A DNA stretch of 36,246 nucleotides from Deltaproteobacteria bacterium (GTDB lineage Bacteria > Myxococcota_A > Polyangia > JAAYKL01). Under the pieces are notes generated by a model. The model made no database searches and had not been told where the DNA came from. It saw nothing but the letters and a program-made list of their open reading frames with translations. The position numbers and the translations under genes are program-made. The DNA lies in assembly GCA_030621515.1 (NCBI GenBank), contig JAUXHN010000020.1, positions 1 through 36,246 of the forward strand, given 5' to 3'. Numbering within the stretch: the stretch's first letter is position 1; each line of letters begins with the position of its first letter. Below are positions 1 through 7,588 of the stretch, piece by piece.

Positions 1-286
1 GTTTGAGATCCGTATCGATGCCGTGTGAGTATGTAAACTGCCCCACCTCCCAGCCGATGACATCGTTGAAATGCAGCGAATATGCACCTGTAAATGTCAG
101 CCCCTTTGTGAAGGCATCCAGGGGCAACGTGCCGATCCATACACCGAACTCATGGGTCATGGTGTGTTGGCGGTTCTGAACAGCCAGCGTTTCCATACCC
201 TCGTCACCTTCATCCTCTGCCGCAAACAATGCCGACGGCGCCGCAAATAAGGCCACACAGAAGAGAGTCGCAATTGTTGTCCTCAT
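1..286 (-). CDS. Outer-membrane beta-barrel protein, N-terminal part (3' end cut by window)
   Basis: This is the first 95 residues of a secreted protein that runs off the left edge. Residues 1-20 form a Sec signal peptide (MRTTIATLFCVALFAAPSAL) with cleavage near FAA|ED. The mature start has VQNR, then EFGVWIGTLPLDAFTKG and alternating strands ending WEVGQFTYSHG. This pattern resembles the outer-membrane beta-barrel family common in Myxococcota (OMP_myx_plus type); that family assignment is from memory of the motif. I chose the ATG at 286 over the in-frame ATG at 295 because AAGGA lies 8 bases before it, while it almost touches the upstream ATG. It starts 16 bases after the FHA/TonB-like gene and is probably the next gene of the motor operon, so it may be the outer-membrane partner of that machine. 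Confidence 0.75.
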   Translation of the reverse strand, partial: MRTTIATLFCVALFAAPSALFAAEDEGDEGMETLAVQNRQHTMTHEFGVWIGTLPLDAFTKGLTFTGAYSLHFNDVIGWEVGQFTYSHGIDTDLK

Positions 287-302
287 CAATTTCATCCTTT
301 TG

Positions 303-2156
303 CTATGACGACACATTTCTGAACAAGAACGGGAACGTCACCGGCACGTCACCGCCGCTTGGTTTGGGAAACTTCCAACGTTTCAGCTTGTTGAGCATGC
401 AATTGGTCGCGGTGGAGCTGCCGAGGGTCGATGAGCGGACCCGGGCGCCCTTGACCTTGCCCGTCAACGATATTGTCCAATCAAACACAACTCTTCCGGC
501 CAGGCTCGGATTGATCATCAGAGCCTTCTCGTAACAGGCCTGGAAGTGGTGGGCGTTCGCGTTCACCACCCGTGCGACCTCGGCCTTGCTCAGGCTCCCC
601 TTGACCTTTGCCCCGGAGGTCATCTTTGTTACTTTGCCGCGAACTTTCTTCTTTGACTTGCTCTTTTCCAGGTGCGTTATCTTGGTGTCCTTGCCGGCCA
701 CCTGATCTCCGCTCAACGTGGAAATATACCCACCGCCGCCCTTCTTGGCGATGTTCACGTCTCCGCCAGGCAAACTGGCGATGGCGCCTGCGATGTTGAA
801 TCCACCAGCCAATCCGCTTCCCGGCGCAACTGCATCCACATTTGACACGAGATCCTTCAGGTTGTCGCTGGCCCCTTCCTTGCCGCTGCCCTTGCTCAGC
901 ACGCTGAGAAGGCTACTCACCGACGGGCTGGTCGTCGTATCGGAAGCCTTTTCCCTGATGCGCTTGATCGCCCTCCTTGAAACCGCCGGCGCCTTCTCCG
1001 ACAGGGTCAACGTGTCCTTCGGCTTTGGCGCCTCTTCCACCTTGACCTCGTCCTTGAGGGCCTCGGGTTTGTCCATTGTAACTTCGGCGAATACCTCACC
1101 AGCCGCATCAAGGTCGCCAACTTCGACCTTGAGCATCATTGTTACGGCCGCTACGGCAATACCTGCCGCCAGGTGTACGGCCGCTGCGATACCGATGGCG
1201 GAGAAAAAGGATGGGTTGATCCTGAAGCCCCCGGCCCGCTCCGCACGCGGTGGCCGGTAGACCTCCATCTTGTACGTCCCCTCCTGGCCATCGATCAATG
1301 CGCTGTTCCCGTCCAACAGAACTGTTTCACGGCGCCCGCGCTTTATGGGCAAAGATTTGATGTCGAGGTCATTGGATCCGCTCGTAATAGTTCCGGCAAC
1401 ATGGGATGCAACCTTGAGGGTTGCCTTGCCCCGGGTGATCCGGCAGCGAACCTCGCCGGTTCGTGAAACAAAAGAGCGTCCCGGCAATACGCCGAAAGCC
1501 TCGCATACGCGCCCGCCAACAAGCCGTACGATGTGAGTCGCGCAGTAAGGTTCTCTCGCAACCGTCGTTTTCTCATCCCTGTGTGAGATGAGCATATCGG
1601 CAAGATCGAACGGCTCTACAAAAGCAAACTCATCCTCCTCCTCATCGGCGCTGTCATCGTAAAAATAGTAGTCCTCGTCGAGGCTGCTTTCTTCTGCGTA
1701 TTGTGCCGGCGCGGGTTTCTTCTCGATAACCGGCGCGGACTTCTTCTCGACAACCGGCGCGGGCTTCTTCTCAACCACCGCAGTCACGGGGGGAGATGAG
1801 GCTCGTTTCGGTCTCGCTGCGGGCGCAATGGACTCCCTGGCCTCGGCCAGCTCCACTTTGAAAGTGAGGGGTCCGATCTTGACAATATCGTCGGGCCCGA
1901 GGGCGGCGAAGTCTACGGATTCTCCGTTTACGAGCACTTCCGCTCCGGGCTCCGGAACGAGTGTCAGTTCACCATCTTCTGAAAAGATGGTGGCGTGTTT
2001 GGGAGCGACCGATGCTCCTGCCGCCCGGATGCTGCAGCCTTTCTCGGAACCTATTGTGACCGTGTCGGAACGAATCTGATACGCGCGCACGACCTTGCCG
2101 GACCGAAGGAGCCTCATCCTGATAACTATATCTTGGCTCCCCGGGGAATCGTTCAC
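303..2156 (-). CDS. FHA domain / transmembrane / AgmX-PglI C-terminal (TonB-like) protein
   Basis: 617 residues, likely an inner-membrane transducer spanning the periplasm. Residues 12-102 are FHA-like (VTIGSEKGCSI, PKHATI, NGE), but the usual phosphate-contacting Arg and Ser positions are S37 and A51, so phosphothreonine binding is doubtful. Next come EKKPAP-type repeats (about 125-150), an acidic stretch, a second beta-rich domain (about 205-300), one transmembrane helix (about 318-342), a low-complexity periplasmic region and a C-terminal domain (about 520-615: AEVARVVNANAHHFQACYEK, then VVFDWTISLTGKV) of the AgmX/PglI type that resembles TonB. It starts with GTG at 2156, overlapping the upstream stop by four bases (GTGA), which suggests translational coupling. 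M14 is an alternative start. It follows ExbB/ExbD genes and is therefore the likely energy-coupling arm. Myxococcus GltG has a similar FHA-TM-TonB plan; equivalence is inference. Confidence 0.88.
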   Translation of the reverse strand: MNDSPGSQDIVIRMRLLRSGKVVRAYQIRSDTVTIGSEKGCSIRAAGASVAPKHATIFSEDGELTLVPEPGAEVLVNGESVDFAALGPDDIVKIGPLTFKVELAEARESIAPAARPKRASSPPVTAVVEKKPAPVVEKKSAPVIEKKPAPAQYAEESSLDEDYYFYDDSADEEEDEFAFVEPFDLADMLISHRDEKTTVAREPYCATHIVRLVGGRVCEAFGVLPGRSFVSRTGEVRCRITRGKATLKVASHVAGTITSGSNDLDIKSLPIKRGRRETVLLDGNSALIDGQEGTYKMEVYRPPRAERAGGFRINPSFFSAIGIAAAVHLAAGIAVAAVTMMLKVEVGDLDAAGEVFAEVTMDKPEALKDEVKVEEAPKPKDTLTLSEKAPAVSRRAIKRIREKASDTTTSPSVSSLLSVLSKGSGKEGASDNLKDLVSNVDAVAPGSGLAGGFNIAGAIASLPGGDVNIAKKGGGGYISTLSGDQVAGKDTKITHLEKSKSKKKVRGKVTKMTSGAKVKGSLSKAEVARVVNANAHHFQACYEKALMINPSLAGRVVFDWTISLTGKVKGARVRSSTLGSSTATNCMLNKLKRWKFPKPSGGDVPVTFPFLFRNVSS

Positions 2157-2824
2157 TTGCTCTCTCCGTTTTCTTTCTTGTCATCCATCTTCTCCACCAC
2201 CGCGGTCTCCGGCTCGTCGCCCTTCTTGTCCTCGACCTCCTTCTTGGTGCCCGGTTCAAGAGCCCTATCGTCTCTGGGTTCCTCACGGCTGTCTTTTCTC
2301 TTGGTGTACACCACCGGCTTGAGCTGCCGCTCTCCAAGCACCGGCGTAACAATCCTCTGCCGATAACTGCGACGCATGGGCACCAGGCCGGGAAGCTTTC
2401 TCGGCACTCTCTTGAAGAGATAAACAGCCCCCGATTTCGCCGTCTGCCCCTTGACCAACCGCTCATCGAACTCCATCCGTGAAGACCGTCGCATCGATCC
2501 CATGGATGGAGACCCACCTGCCGGTACAGAGCTGTCTGTCGTCGATTCGTCGGACGGTTCCTCCTCGGGCTCTTTCTGGTCGTCTCCTTTTTCCGAGTCC
2601 TCGTCTTCGCCCCAGGGATCCTCGGCTATTTCGCCGGAGGGGATCGCCTCTTCCTTATCTGCCTTGGAGCTTTCGTAAGGATTTTTCTTCTTGGCCTTCT
2701 TCTTGGCCTTCTTCTTGGCCTTGCCCGGAGAAGCCTCGGCATTTGCCAGCGATGTAGCCGCCGGGACAGCGCCCAGAACCATCAGCGCCGCCAGAACCAT
2801 GAAAAACAGAGATATCAAACGCAT
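2153..2824 (-). CDS. Secreted Lys/Glu-rich protein of the ExbB/ExbD operon, unknown function
   Basis: 223 residues. It has a Sec signal peptide (hydrophobic residues 3-22, likely cleavage ANA|EA near 30) and no lipobox. A basic run follows (KAKKKAKKKAKKKN), then a long acidic, Ser-rich, probably disordered region (about 60-120). The C-terminal third contains VYLFKRVPRKLPGLVPMRR and RQRIVTPVLGERQLKPVVY, which may be the folded or binding part. I do not recognise the family. It lies 3 bases after the second ExbD gene with a good ribosome site (GAAGGA, 7 bases before ATG) and its stop overlaps the GTG of the FHA/TonB-like gene. The context points to a periplasmic or cell-wall-facing accessory of the motor. 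The opposite charges of its two low-complexity segments are unusual. Confidence 0.8.
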   Translation of the reverse strand: MRLISLFFMVLAALMVLGAVPAATSLANAEASPGKAKKKAKKKAKKKNPYESSKADKEEAIPSGEIAEDPWGEDEDSEKGDDQKEPEEEPSDESTTDSSVPAGGSPSMGSMRRSSRMEFDERLVKGQTAKSGAVYLFKRVPRKLPGLVPMRRSYRQRIVTPVLGERQLKPVVYTKRKDSREEPRDDRALEPGTKKEVEDKKGDEPETAVVEKMDDKKENGESK

Positions 2825-2827
2825 TTA

Positions 2828-3307
2828 TTATTCCTTCTCCACAACCAGGCGAAAACGGTAGGCACCTGCGTAAGCGGCACTCCGCATTACAATATGGATT
2901 GTCTTGTAAGGGAGCTTCTCGTCCGCCTGAATCACGACGACATTCTCCTCGCCATCTTTTCTTTTCAAACCCTTCAACCTGTTCTCGACCGCTGCCACCA
3001 GGGAGTCAATCTTGCCCTTCTCGTGGTACACGCCGGGCACCTTCCCACCGGCCTCGAGATCGACCACTTTGGCCCCCTCCACCAGAATGTCTTCCAGGGT
3101 GATCGCCAGGTTCACACCCGTCTTGAATGGGCTCTTCGCGCTGCTACCGGGAAGCTCCAGGCCAGAGTGCAATACAAAATCCTCATCCGCAGATTGAAAG
3201 CTCACCATCAGGAAAACGAGTATGATCGTGAACATGTCGAGCAGGGACGTCAGCTGCAGAGCCATCTTCTTGCCGCCGATCTTGCGTCTGGACTTGAGCA
3301 TTCCCAT
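2828..3307 (-). CDS. ExbD/TolR-family protein with intact transmembrane Asp
   Basis: 159 residues, normal for the family. A short basic N-terminus (KSRRKIGGKK) precedes one transmembrane helix, LTSLLDMFTIILVFLMVSF (19-37), with the conserved proton-path Asp at D24. The rest is a periplasmic domain ending AAYAGAYRFRLVVEKE, typical of ExbD/TolR. ExbD proteins sit inside an ExbB pentamer and couple proton flow to movement of a periplasmic partner. The gene starts 5 bases after the preceding ExbD-like gene, so the two ExbD-like proteins are co-translated and may form a mixed pair. This is the copy expected to carry the proton. Confidence 0.93.
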   Translation of the reverse strand: MGMLKSRRKIGGKKMALQLTSLLDMFTIILVFLMVSFQSADEDFVLHSGLELPGSSAKSPFKTGVNLAITLEDILVEGAKVVDLEAGGKVPGVYHEKGKIDSLVAAVENRLKGLKRKDGEENVVVIQADEKLPYKTIHIVMRSAAYAGAYRFRLVVEKE

Positions 3308-3312
3308 TCAGA

Positions 3313-3828
3313 TCATACCTTCCTCGACAACACGACAACGGGGAACAAGGGCTTCTTCTGCTCCACACCATCCTTCTCCAACTTGTACTCCCTGGCGGAA
3401 TCGAGAATCCTGATAACGTCCAGATACTCGATCGTATCGTCCGGCAACACGATGATGGTATCGCTCTTCTTGTAGCGGCGTTTGATTTCGAACAGCGCCT
3501 TGCTCAGCATCTCCAGATCGAATCCCTTGTCGGTCTTCTTGATGACGAGAGACAAACCCGCCAGGGTCTCCTCGTCGAGCACGGCACTGGATGCGCTCAG
3601 CCGCAGCTGACCCGGCTCCACGAGCAGGTTGACCGTTACCGAGATGTTGTCGGCCGCGATATCCGAGGTCTCGTCTGTCTGCGATGGCAAGGACGTGGGT
3701 ATCACCCCCACGTGGTAAAAAGCGGCTGCGAGCAGTAAAAAAGGAATGAGCGTGACGAACAGGTTCATCACCGGGATGAGGTTGACCTCTGTTGCCTCAC
3801 GAGCTTGATGGTATCGACTGAAGAGCAT
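3313..3828 (-). CDS. ExbD/TolR-family protein with Asn in place of the transmembrane Asp
   Basis: 171 residues. The transmembrane segment reads NLIPVMNLFVTLIPFLLLAA (16-35). In ExbD/TolR the position after PxL/M is an Asp that carries the proton; here it is N22. The periplasmic part (about 40-171) has the family pattern, including KSDTIIVLPDDTIEYLDVIR, matching the usual stretch before the last helix. The gene follows the ExbB gene by 15 bases with AAGGGA close to the ATG. Asn-bearing ExbD relatives of the form MNLxxxLVPFLL occur in other proteobacteria as far as I recall, so this is probably a real subfamily and not a damaged gene. With the Asp-bearing partner beside it, an asymmetric ExbD dimer is a reasonable inference. 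Confidence 0.9.
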   Translation of the reverse strand: MLFSRYHQAREATEVNLIPVMNLFVTLIPFLLLAAAFYHVGVIPTSLPSQTDETSDIAADNISVTVNLLVEPGQLRLSASSAVLDEETLAGLSLVIKKTDKGFDLEMLSKALFEIKRRYKKSDTIIVLPDDTIEYLDVIRILDSAREYKLEKDGVEQKKPLFPVVVLSRKV

Positions 3829-3843
3829 TCCCTTGCCTTTCGG

Positions 3844-4515
3844 TCAACTCGCGTTCACGCCATCCTGTTTGGACGGCACAGCCGACTTTGGTTCCTTCAA
3901 CCTGCCCGCCAGGGCGCCGAGAAGTCCGGAAGCTCCTTCTTCGATCTGAATAAGCAACTTGTCGACACGACCGGAAATCATCATATGAAAAAAGAGAATC
4001 GGAACGGCAACGATGAGACCGAAAGCCGTTGTGTACATGGCCATCGAGATACCTTCCGCAAGGACCTCCTGCCTGGCGGCCGCACTGGCGGCGCTCACGC
4101 CGGAGAACGCACGAATCAGTCCGAAGATCGTTCCCAGCAGTCCCAGAAGGGTTGCGCTGTTGCCCAGCAATCCGAGGAATCCCACACCCCTTTGCATTGG
4201 TGGTATCGCACGAAGCATCTCCTCTTCCATTGCCCGCTCTATTTCCTTCTCGCGTCTGTTGGCCTTGGCGATGCCGGCCTTCAATACGCGTGGAAGAGGG
4301 TGCTGTGAGCGAACGTTGCACGATTCTATCGCTTCAGTATATTTCCTGTTCTCGACGAGGCCCTTGATCCGGACCATGAAGGCGCCGACGTTGAGTCTGG
4401 CACGGATATAGATCATGATGACCCGCTCCAGAGTAATCGCCAGGGCGATTATGGAAATACCCAGAATCACCCACATCATCCACCCGCCGCGCCCCAAGAG
4501 CTCCAGTAGCATCAT
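3844..4515 (-). CDS. ExbB/TolQ/MotA-family proton channel protein
   Basis: 223 residues, typical ExbB/TolQ length. Transmembrane segments lie at about 12-36 (WVILGISIIALAITLERVI), 111-135 (GLLGNSATLLGLLGTIFGLI, the family signature) and 155-180 (ISMAMYTTAFGLIVAVPILF). Between the first and second there is a charged cytoplasmic loop with REKEIERAMEEEM. ExbB pentamers form the stator-like channel through which protons drive ExbD. AAAGGAG stands 9 bases before the ATG at 4515; a second ATG follows immediately. It is the first gene of the motor operon (ExbB, ExbD-Asn, ExbD-Asp, Lys/Glu-rich protein, FHA/TonB-like, beta-barrel). The order ExbB-ExbD-ExbD matches Myxococcus AglR-AglQ-AglS. Confidence 0.93.
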   Translation of the reverse strand: MMLLELLGRGGWMMWVILGISIIALAITLERVIMIYIRARLNVGAFMVRIKGLVENRKYTEAIESCNVRSQHPLPRVLKAGIAKANRREKEIERAMEEEMLRAIPPMQRGVGFLGLLGNSATLLGLLGTIFGLIRAFSGVSAASAAARQEVLAEGISMAMYTTAFGLIVAVPILFFHMMISGRVDKLLIQIEEGASGLLGALAGRLKEPKSAVPSKQDGVNAS

Positions 4516-4681
4516 TGCATCAGTCTCCTTTACGAAAAACTACAACAGCATCACGTGTTTCTACTCTGTTTTCTGCATGGGTATTCAACCACATTCGACC
4601 GAACATTGCATGAATGAATTGGTAATTATTGCCGTATTCCCCAGTGCTCGCATGACATATTTTCAAGTTTGTCAATAACTA
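4516..4681 (-). promoter_or_regulatory. Intergenic leader of the motor operon, possible promoter
   Basis: These 166 bases separate the last gene of the lipoprotein operon from the ExbB gene and are clearly more AT-rich than the flanking genes. On the minus strand there is a consensus-like TTGACA at 4675-4670, but no good -10 hexamer at the usual 16-18 base distance. The strong ribosome site AAAGGAG lies at the end. A separate promoter for the motor operon is plausible; read-through from the lipoprotein operon is equally possible because no terminator hairpin is evident. Confidence 0.3.
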
Positions 4682-5155
4682 TTATTTGAGTTCAGCTATC
4701 AATAGATATTCAGTGCTCGCATCGGAGTAGATTTCGAGCACATGCTCTCCTTCTCCCTCTACACCGAGTTCGAACATCAACGTATGATCATCCCCTGCCT
4801 CGTCGAAAATATCCACATCCTCGAGATGCAAACGACCCTCAACGGTGTTCACAGTACAATCCGGTTCGTACAACTGCACCAACATCTCCGTACCGGACCC
4901 TTTCATGTTCTTCAGAAACAGGCGTACGCTGAACTCCGCGTCCCGTTCGTCGGATTCCACGACAACCCGCCGAACACCGGGGAAGGATCCCTTCACGTAA
5001 TGGTTGCCGTTCAACACGCAACCCGTGGGGAAATTGCACAGCATGTACGAGTCGTTGCAGATCTCGAGCAATCTATCTCCGATGAACTCCTCCTGCGCCG
5101 TCTGGCAGGATACGAGCACCGCGAAAGCAAGGAATAACGGTAAACGGTTCTTCAT
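4682..5155 (-). CDS. Small lipoprotein, unknown (PPC-like beta-sandwich suspected)
   Basis: 157 residues. The signal peptide ends in a lipobox VLVSC with the lipid Cys at C17. Three further Cys (ICND, MLCNF, TGCVL) lie close together at about 33-46, and another near 100, so disulphides are likely. The rest is strand-rich and acidic. The C-terminal GEHVLEIYSDASTEYLLIAE resembles the last strands of bacterial pre-peptidase C-terminal (PPC) domains, but this is a weak impression. It is the last of seven lipoprotein genes, 17 bases after the degenerate vWA gene, and probably belongs to the same transcript. Function unknown. Confidence 0.8.
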   Translation of the reverse strand: MKNRLPLFLAFAVLVSCQTAQEEFIGDRLLEICNDSYMLCNFPTGCVLNGNHYVKGSFPGVRRVVVESDERDAEFSVRLFLKNMKGSGTEMLVQLYEPDCTVNTVEGRLHLEDVDIFDEAGDDHTLMFELGVEGEGEHVLEIYSDASTEYLLIAELK

Positions 5156-5172
5156 ATTATTGATTTATCTTT

Positions 5173-7107
5173 TCATTTGCCGATGGCCACGAACTCCGAA
5201 TCGGTTACCAGAACAAGCGGTTCACTCGGTTCCCGCCCGGTTTCCGGGTGGTAGACAACCGGTATATGAGCTACACGGAACAGGCCGGGCAAGGTCAGAT
5301 TCCCTGCCGGGGATTCAGCAAAATAAATGAATACGTCATTGCGTCCGGACTTGTTCGAATCTCCAACAGTCTCTACGAGGCGGATGTTTCGAACTGTGAA
5401 CGTCAAACAATGCCTGTCGCTCATCTCCACGAGCAGTTTTTCCGATTTCATTTCCGGTGGCATCAGGTCCGGACTTACCGACACCTGTATCCACCGTTCA
5501 AGTTCATCCACCGACGATGATGAGATCTGAAACTCCCCCCCCCCGGAAACATCAACCTCCGGACCGGCGGCGGAATCCTGGGGATCCTGCCAGCTGAGCG
5601 TTGCCGGATTCGGGGAGTAGGCCAGTGTTCCAAGCCCGCCGGAGGTATCCCCTCCGGCCGACGACACCGTCACACCTGTTATCGCCTTGGGCTTCGAGAT
5701 TCCCGCCTGGGAAACCACACCCTCATCGACAATGTCGTATCTGTAGCTGCTCGCGAGATGTGATGCCGCGTCGCTGGCCCTGGGATCGGTGTGGTTCTTG
5801 AGCTCGGTCCCATTGACAACACCATCTCCGTCACTGTCCAATAGAGCATCGTTGTGAAGATAGTCGGTACCGGACGTGACCTCCATCCAGTCGGGAATTC
5901 CATCTCCGTCCGTATCCGGCAGAGATCCGTCGGTCCCTATCAGCAGTTCCTCACATTCGTTGAGTGTGTCCTGGTCGTCGTCGGAAAAGGGCGGCCCCTC
6001 GAGACCGATACAGACCGCAGGGTTCTCCCCGGCGTTTAGCGGATCGAAAGAGATGAGCACCTCGATAAAATCTCCGATACCGTCTCCATCGCTGTCCCAG
6101 AGGGTGGGATCGGTTCCAAAGGCTGCTTCATCCGAGTCCGCCATACCATCTCCGTCGCTGTCTTTCTGAGGTTCCTCCAGGCCTGGCAGTGTGCTCTTGT
6201 TGGAAACAACGATGGCCTTCGGCCCCAACAGGGAAGAGATCTTCAACAACCCGATCCCGTCCAGAGTGATCGCGTCCGCACTGTTGAATCGCTCGAATCT
6301 CCCCGCGCCCACGAAAGCCATCTCCTGGAGTATCGGCTCCAGCTGGTCGTTCTCTTCTTCCGTTCCCGCCGCCAGGAAGAGCGTGTGAAAACTGAAGGAG
6401 AGGGCCCCGCCCTCCTCGATATCCTCGCGAAGATCGATGACATGCTCCTGCAGAACAGTCTGCGTGCATGCGACCGAATATTCACAAACGGAATAATCGC
6501 AATCCTCCACGAGGGGATCGCAACACTCGTAGGAACAGGTCCAGGGATCGGGTCGGCCGCCGGTCATGTGAACGACCGTGTACTGGGTGCGGCTTCTCTC
6601 ACCCGCTGTCAACTGGGACATGTCACCTTCGATCACCGACCGAACCAGATCGAGCGCGCTCCCGTAGTCCCGACAAATACCGGCCATGCAACCCTGTGGC
6701 AAGGCAAGCATCGCCACCGCGTTGTCCAGCTCGCCGGGGTTTCGCGTGAAGAAACCCTCCTCCGGCGCGAGCAGTCTGGGCGAAGCGGCGTACCCAATTA
6801 CGGCGAACGAAAACGCGTCGTTGCCGTTGTGAATGGACAGGGATTCCCTCAGAGCCATGATTCGTACCAACTCGGGATCGAACCCGGCGAAGACCGGTCC
6901 CATGGCCACGTCCACCAGTAAAACCACCCGGACGGGAAAGCCGGCTTCTTTGGGATCACTGGTGCACACGCGCCCGGTGAGCGCCAGTCGGTCCGCAGAG
7001 AAATCCTCTCCGCCGATCTGGTATAGATTGGTGTCCGAGCAGCTTGCGAACAAGACGAGAAGCGCGACAACGCCGGCAACCCGTCCAGGGAAATTGAACA
7101 ATCTCAT
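5173..7107 (-). CDS. vWA-like lipoprotein with Asp-rich Ca-binding repeats, MIDAS lost
   Basis: 644 residues. The lipobox is LFASC (C23). A 'LTGRVCTS...FPVRVVLLVD' lead-in (43-66), shared with the two paralogues in this operon, opens a vWA-like domain (about 58-300). All three metal-site (MIDAS) elements seen in the paralogues are altered: DxSxS is D66-V-A-M-G70, the Thr before D/N-Y is R146, and S/T-D-G is T182-G-G184. The region 190-215 is rich in Cys. Repeats of DSDGDG type follow (about 316-440), as in TSP3/calcium-binding surface proteins, then a Gly/Ser-rich stretch and a C-terminal domain (about 540-644) similar to the one in the paralogues. GAGG precedes the ATG; the gene starts 7 bases after its neighbour. 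It is probably a paralogue kept for protein contacts and not for metal-dependent adhesion (inference). Confidence 0.9.
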   Translation of the reverse strand: MRLFNFPGRVAGVVALLVLFASCSDTNLYQIGGEDFSADRLALTGRVCTSDPKEAGFPVRVVLLVDVAMGPVFAGFDPELVRIMALRESLSIHNGNDAFSFAVIGYAASPRLLAPEEGFFTRNPGELDNAVAMLALPQGCMAGICRDYGSALDLVRSVIEGDMSQLTAGERSRTQYTVVHMTGGRPDPWTCSYECCDPLVEDCDYSVCEYSVACTQTVLQEHVIDLREDIEEGGALSFSFHTLFLAAGTEEENDQLEPILQEMAFVGAGRFERFNSADAITLDGIGLLKISSLLGPKAIVVSNKSTLPGLEEPQKDSDGDGMADSDEAAFGTDPTLWDSDGDGIGDFIEVLISFDPLNAGENPAVCIGLEGPPFSDDDQDTLNECEELLIGTDGSLPDTDGDGIPDWMEVTSGTDYLHNDALLDSDGDGVVNGTELKNHTDPRASDAASHLASSYRYDIVDEGVVSQAGISKPKAITGVTVSSAGGDTSGGLGTLAYSPNPATLSWQDPQDSAAGPEVDVSGGGEFQISSSSVDELERWIQVSVSPDLMPPEMKSEKLLVEMSDRHCLTFTVRNIRLVETVGDSNKSGRNDVFIYFAESPAGNLTLPGLFRVAHIPVVYHPETGREPSEPLVLVTDSEFVAIGK

Positions 7108-7114
7108 GGTCGCC

Positions 7115-7588
7115 TCATTGCATGTCGACTACATCGATATCGGAGGAGAACCCTCCCCTCAATGTCATCTTGCTGCCGTCGGTTTCAAGGAAAATCGCAT
7201 CGAAATCACCTCTGACCGCGCTTCCGTTTTCCGGAGAGTACTTCTCGAGCGTAAGGTCTCCGGATTCGAGATCCGGCAGATAACCGGAACTGTAGCCCTG
7301 CCCTCTTCCCACTGTCCCATGAACCGCCAGGTCGTATGTGATTCCTTCCGCGAGCGCAACATCGGTTATGTTGATTGTCACGCGCAGCGGCACCTTCTCA
7401 CCATCGCTGTCGTTCTTCACGTACTCTATCGAGAGTTCGCTGTCCTCGTACAACCTCACCCGAACCTTGTCGAACTCCATGCTGTAGACTTTTGTAAGGC
7501 TGCCTTCGAGGTAGTTATCCCCACGATCATCGCACCCGGCAAACACAAGAAGGCAACATATTGTTGCCCCGATCAAACACGCTCTCAT
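7115..7588 (-). CDS. Small lipoprotein, unknown function
   Basis: 157 residues. The signal peptide ends in LVFAGC (C19), followed by DDRGDN, an acidic start to the mature protein. The remainder is predicted mostly beta-strand without Cys and ends with SSDIDVVDMQ. I recognise no family. Its ATG overlaps the stop of the upstream propeller lipoprotein (ATGA), so it is translationally coupled to it, and it precedes the degenerate vWA gene by 7 bases. The position between two large surface-type lipoproteins suggests a subunit of the same assembly. Confidence 0.8.
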   Translation of the reverse strand: MRACLIGATICCLLVFAGCDDRGDNYLEGSLTKVYSMEFDKVRVRLYEDSELSIEYVKNDSDGEKVPLRVTINITDVALAEGITYDLAVHGTVGRGQGYSSGYLPDLESGDLTLEKYSPENGSAVRGDFDAIFLETDGSKMTLRGGFSSDIDVVDMQ

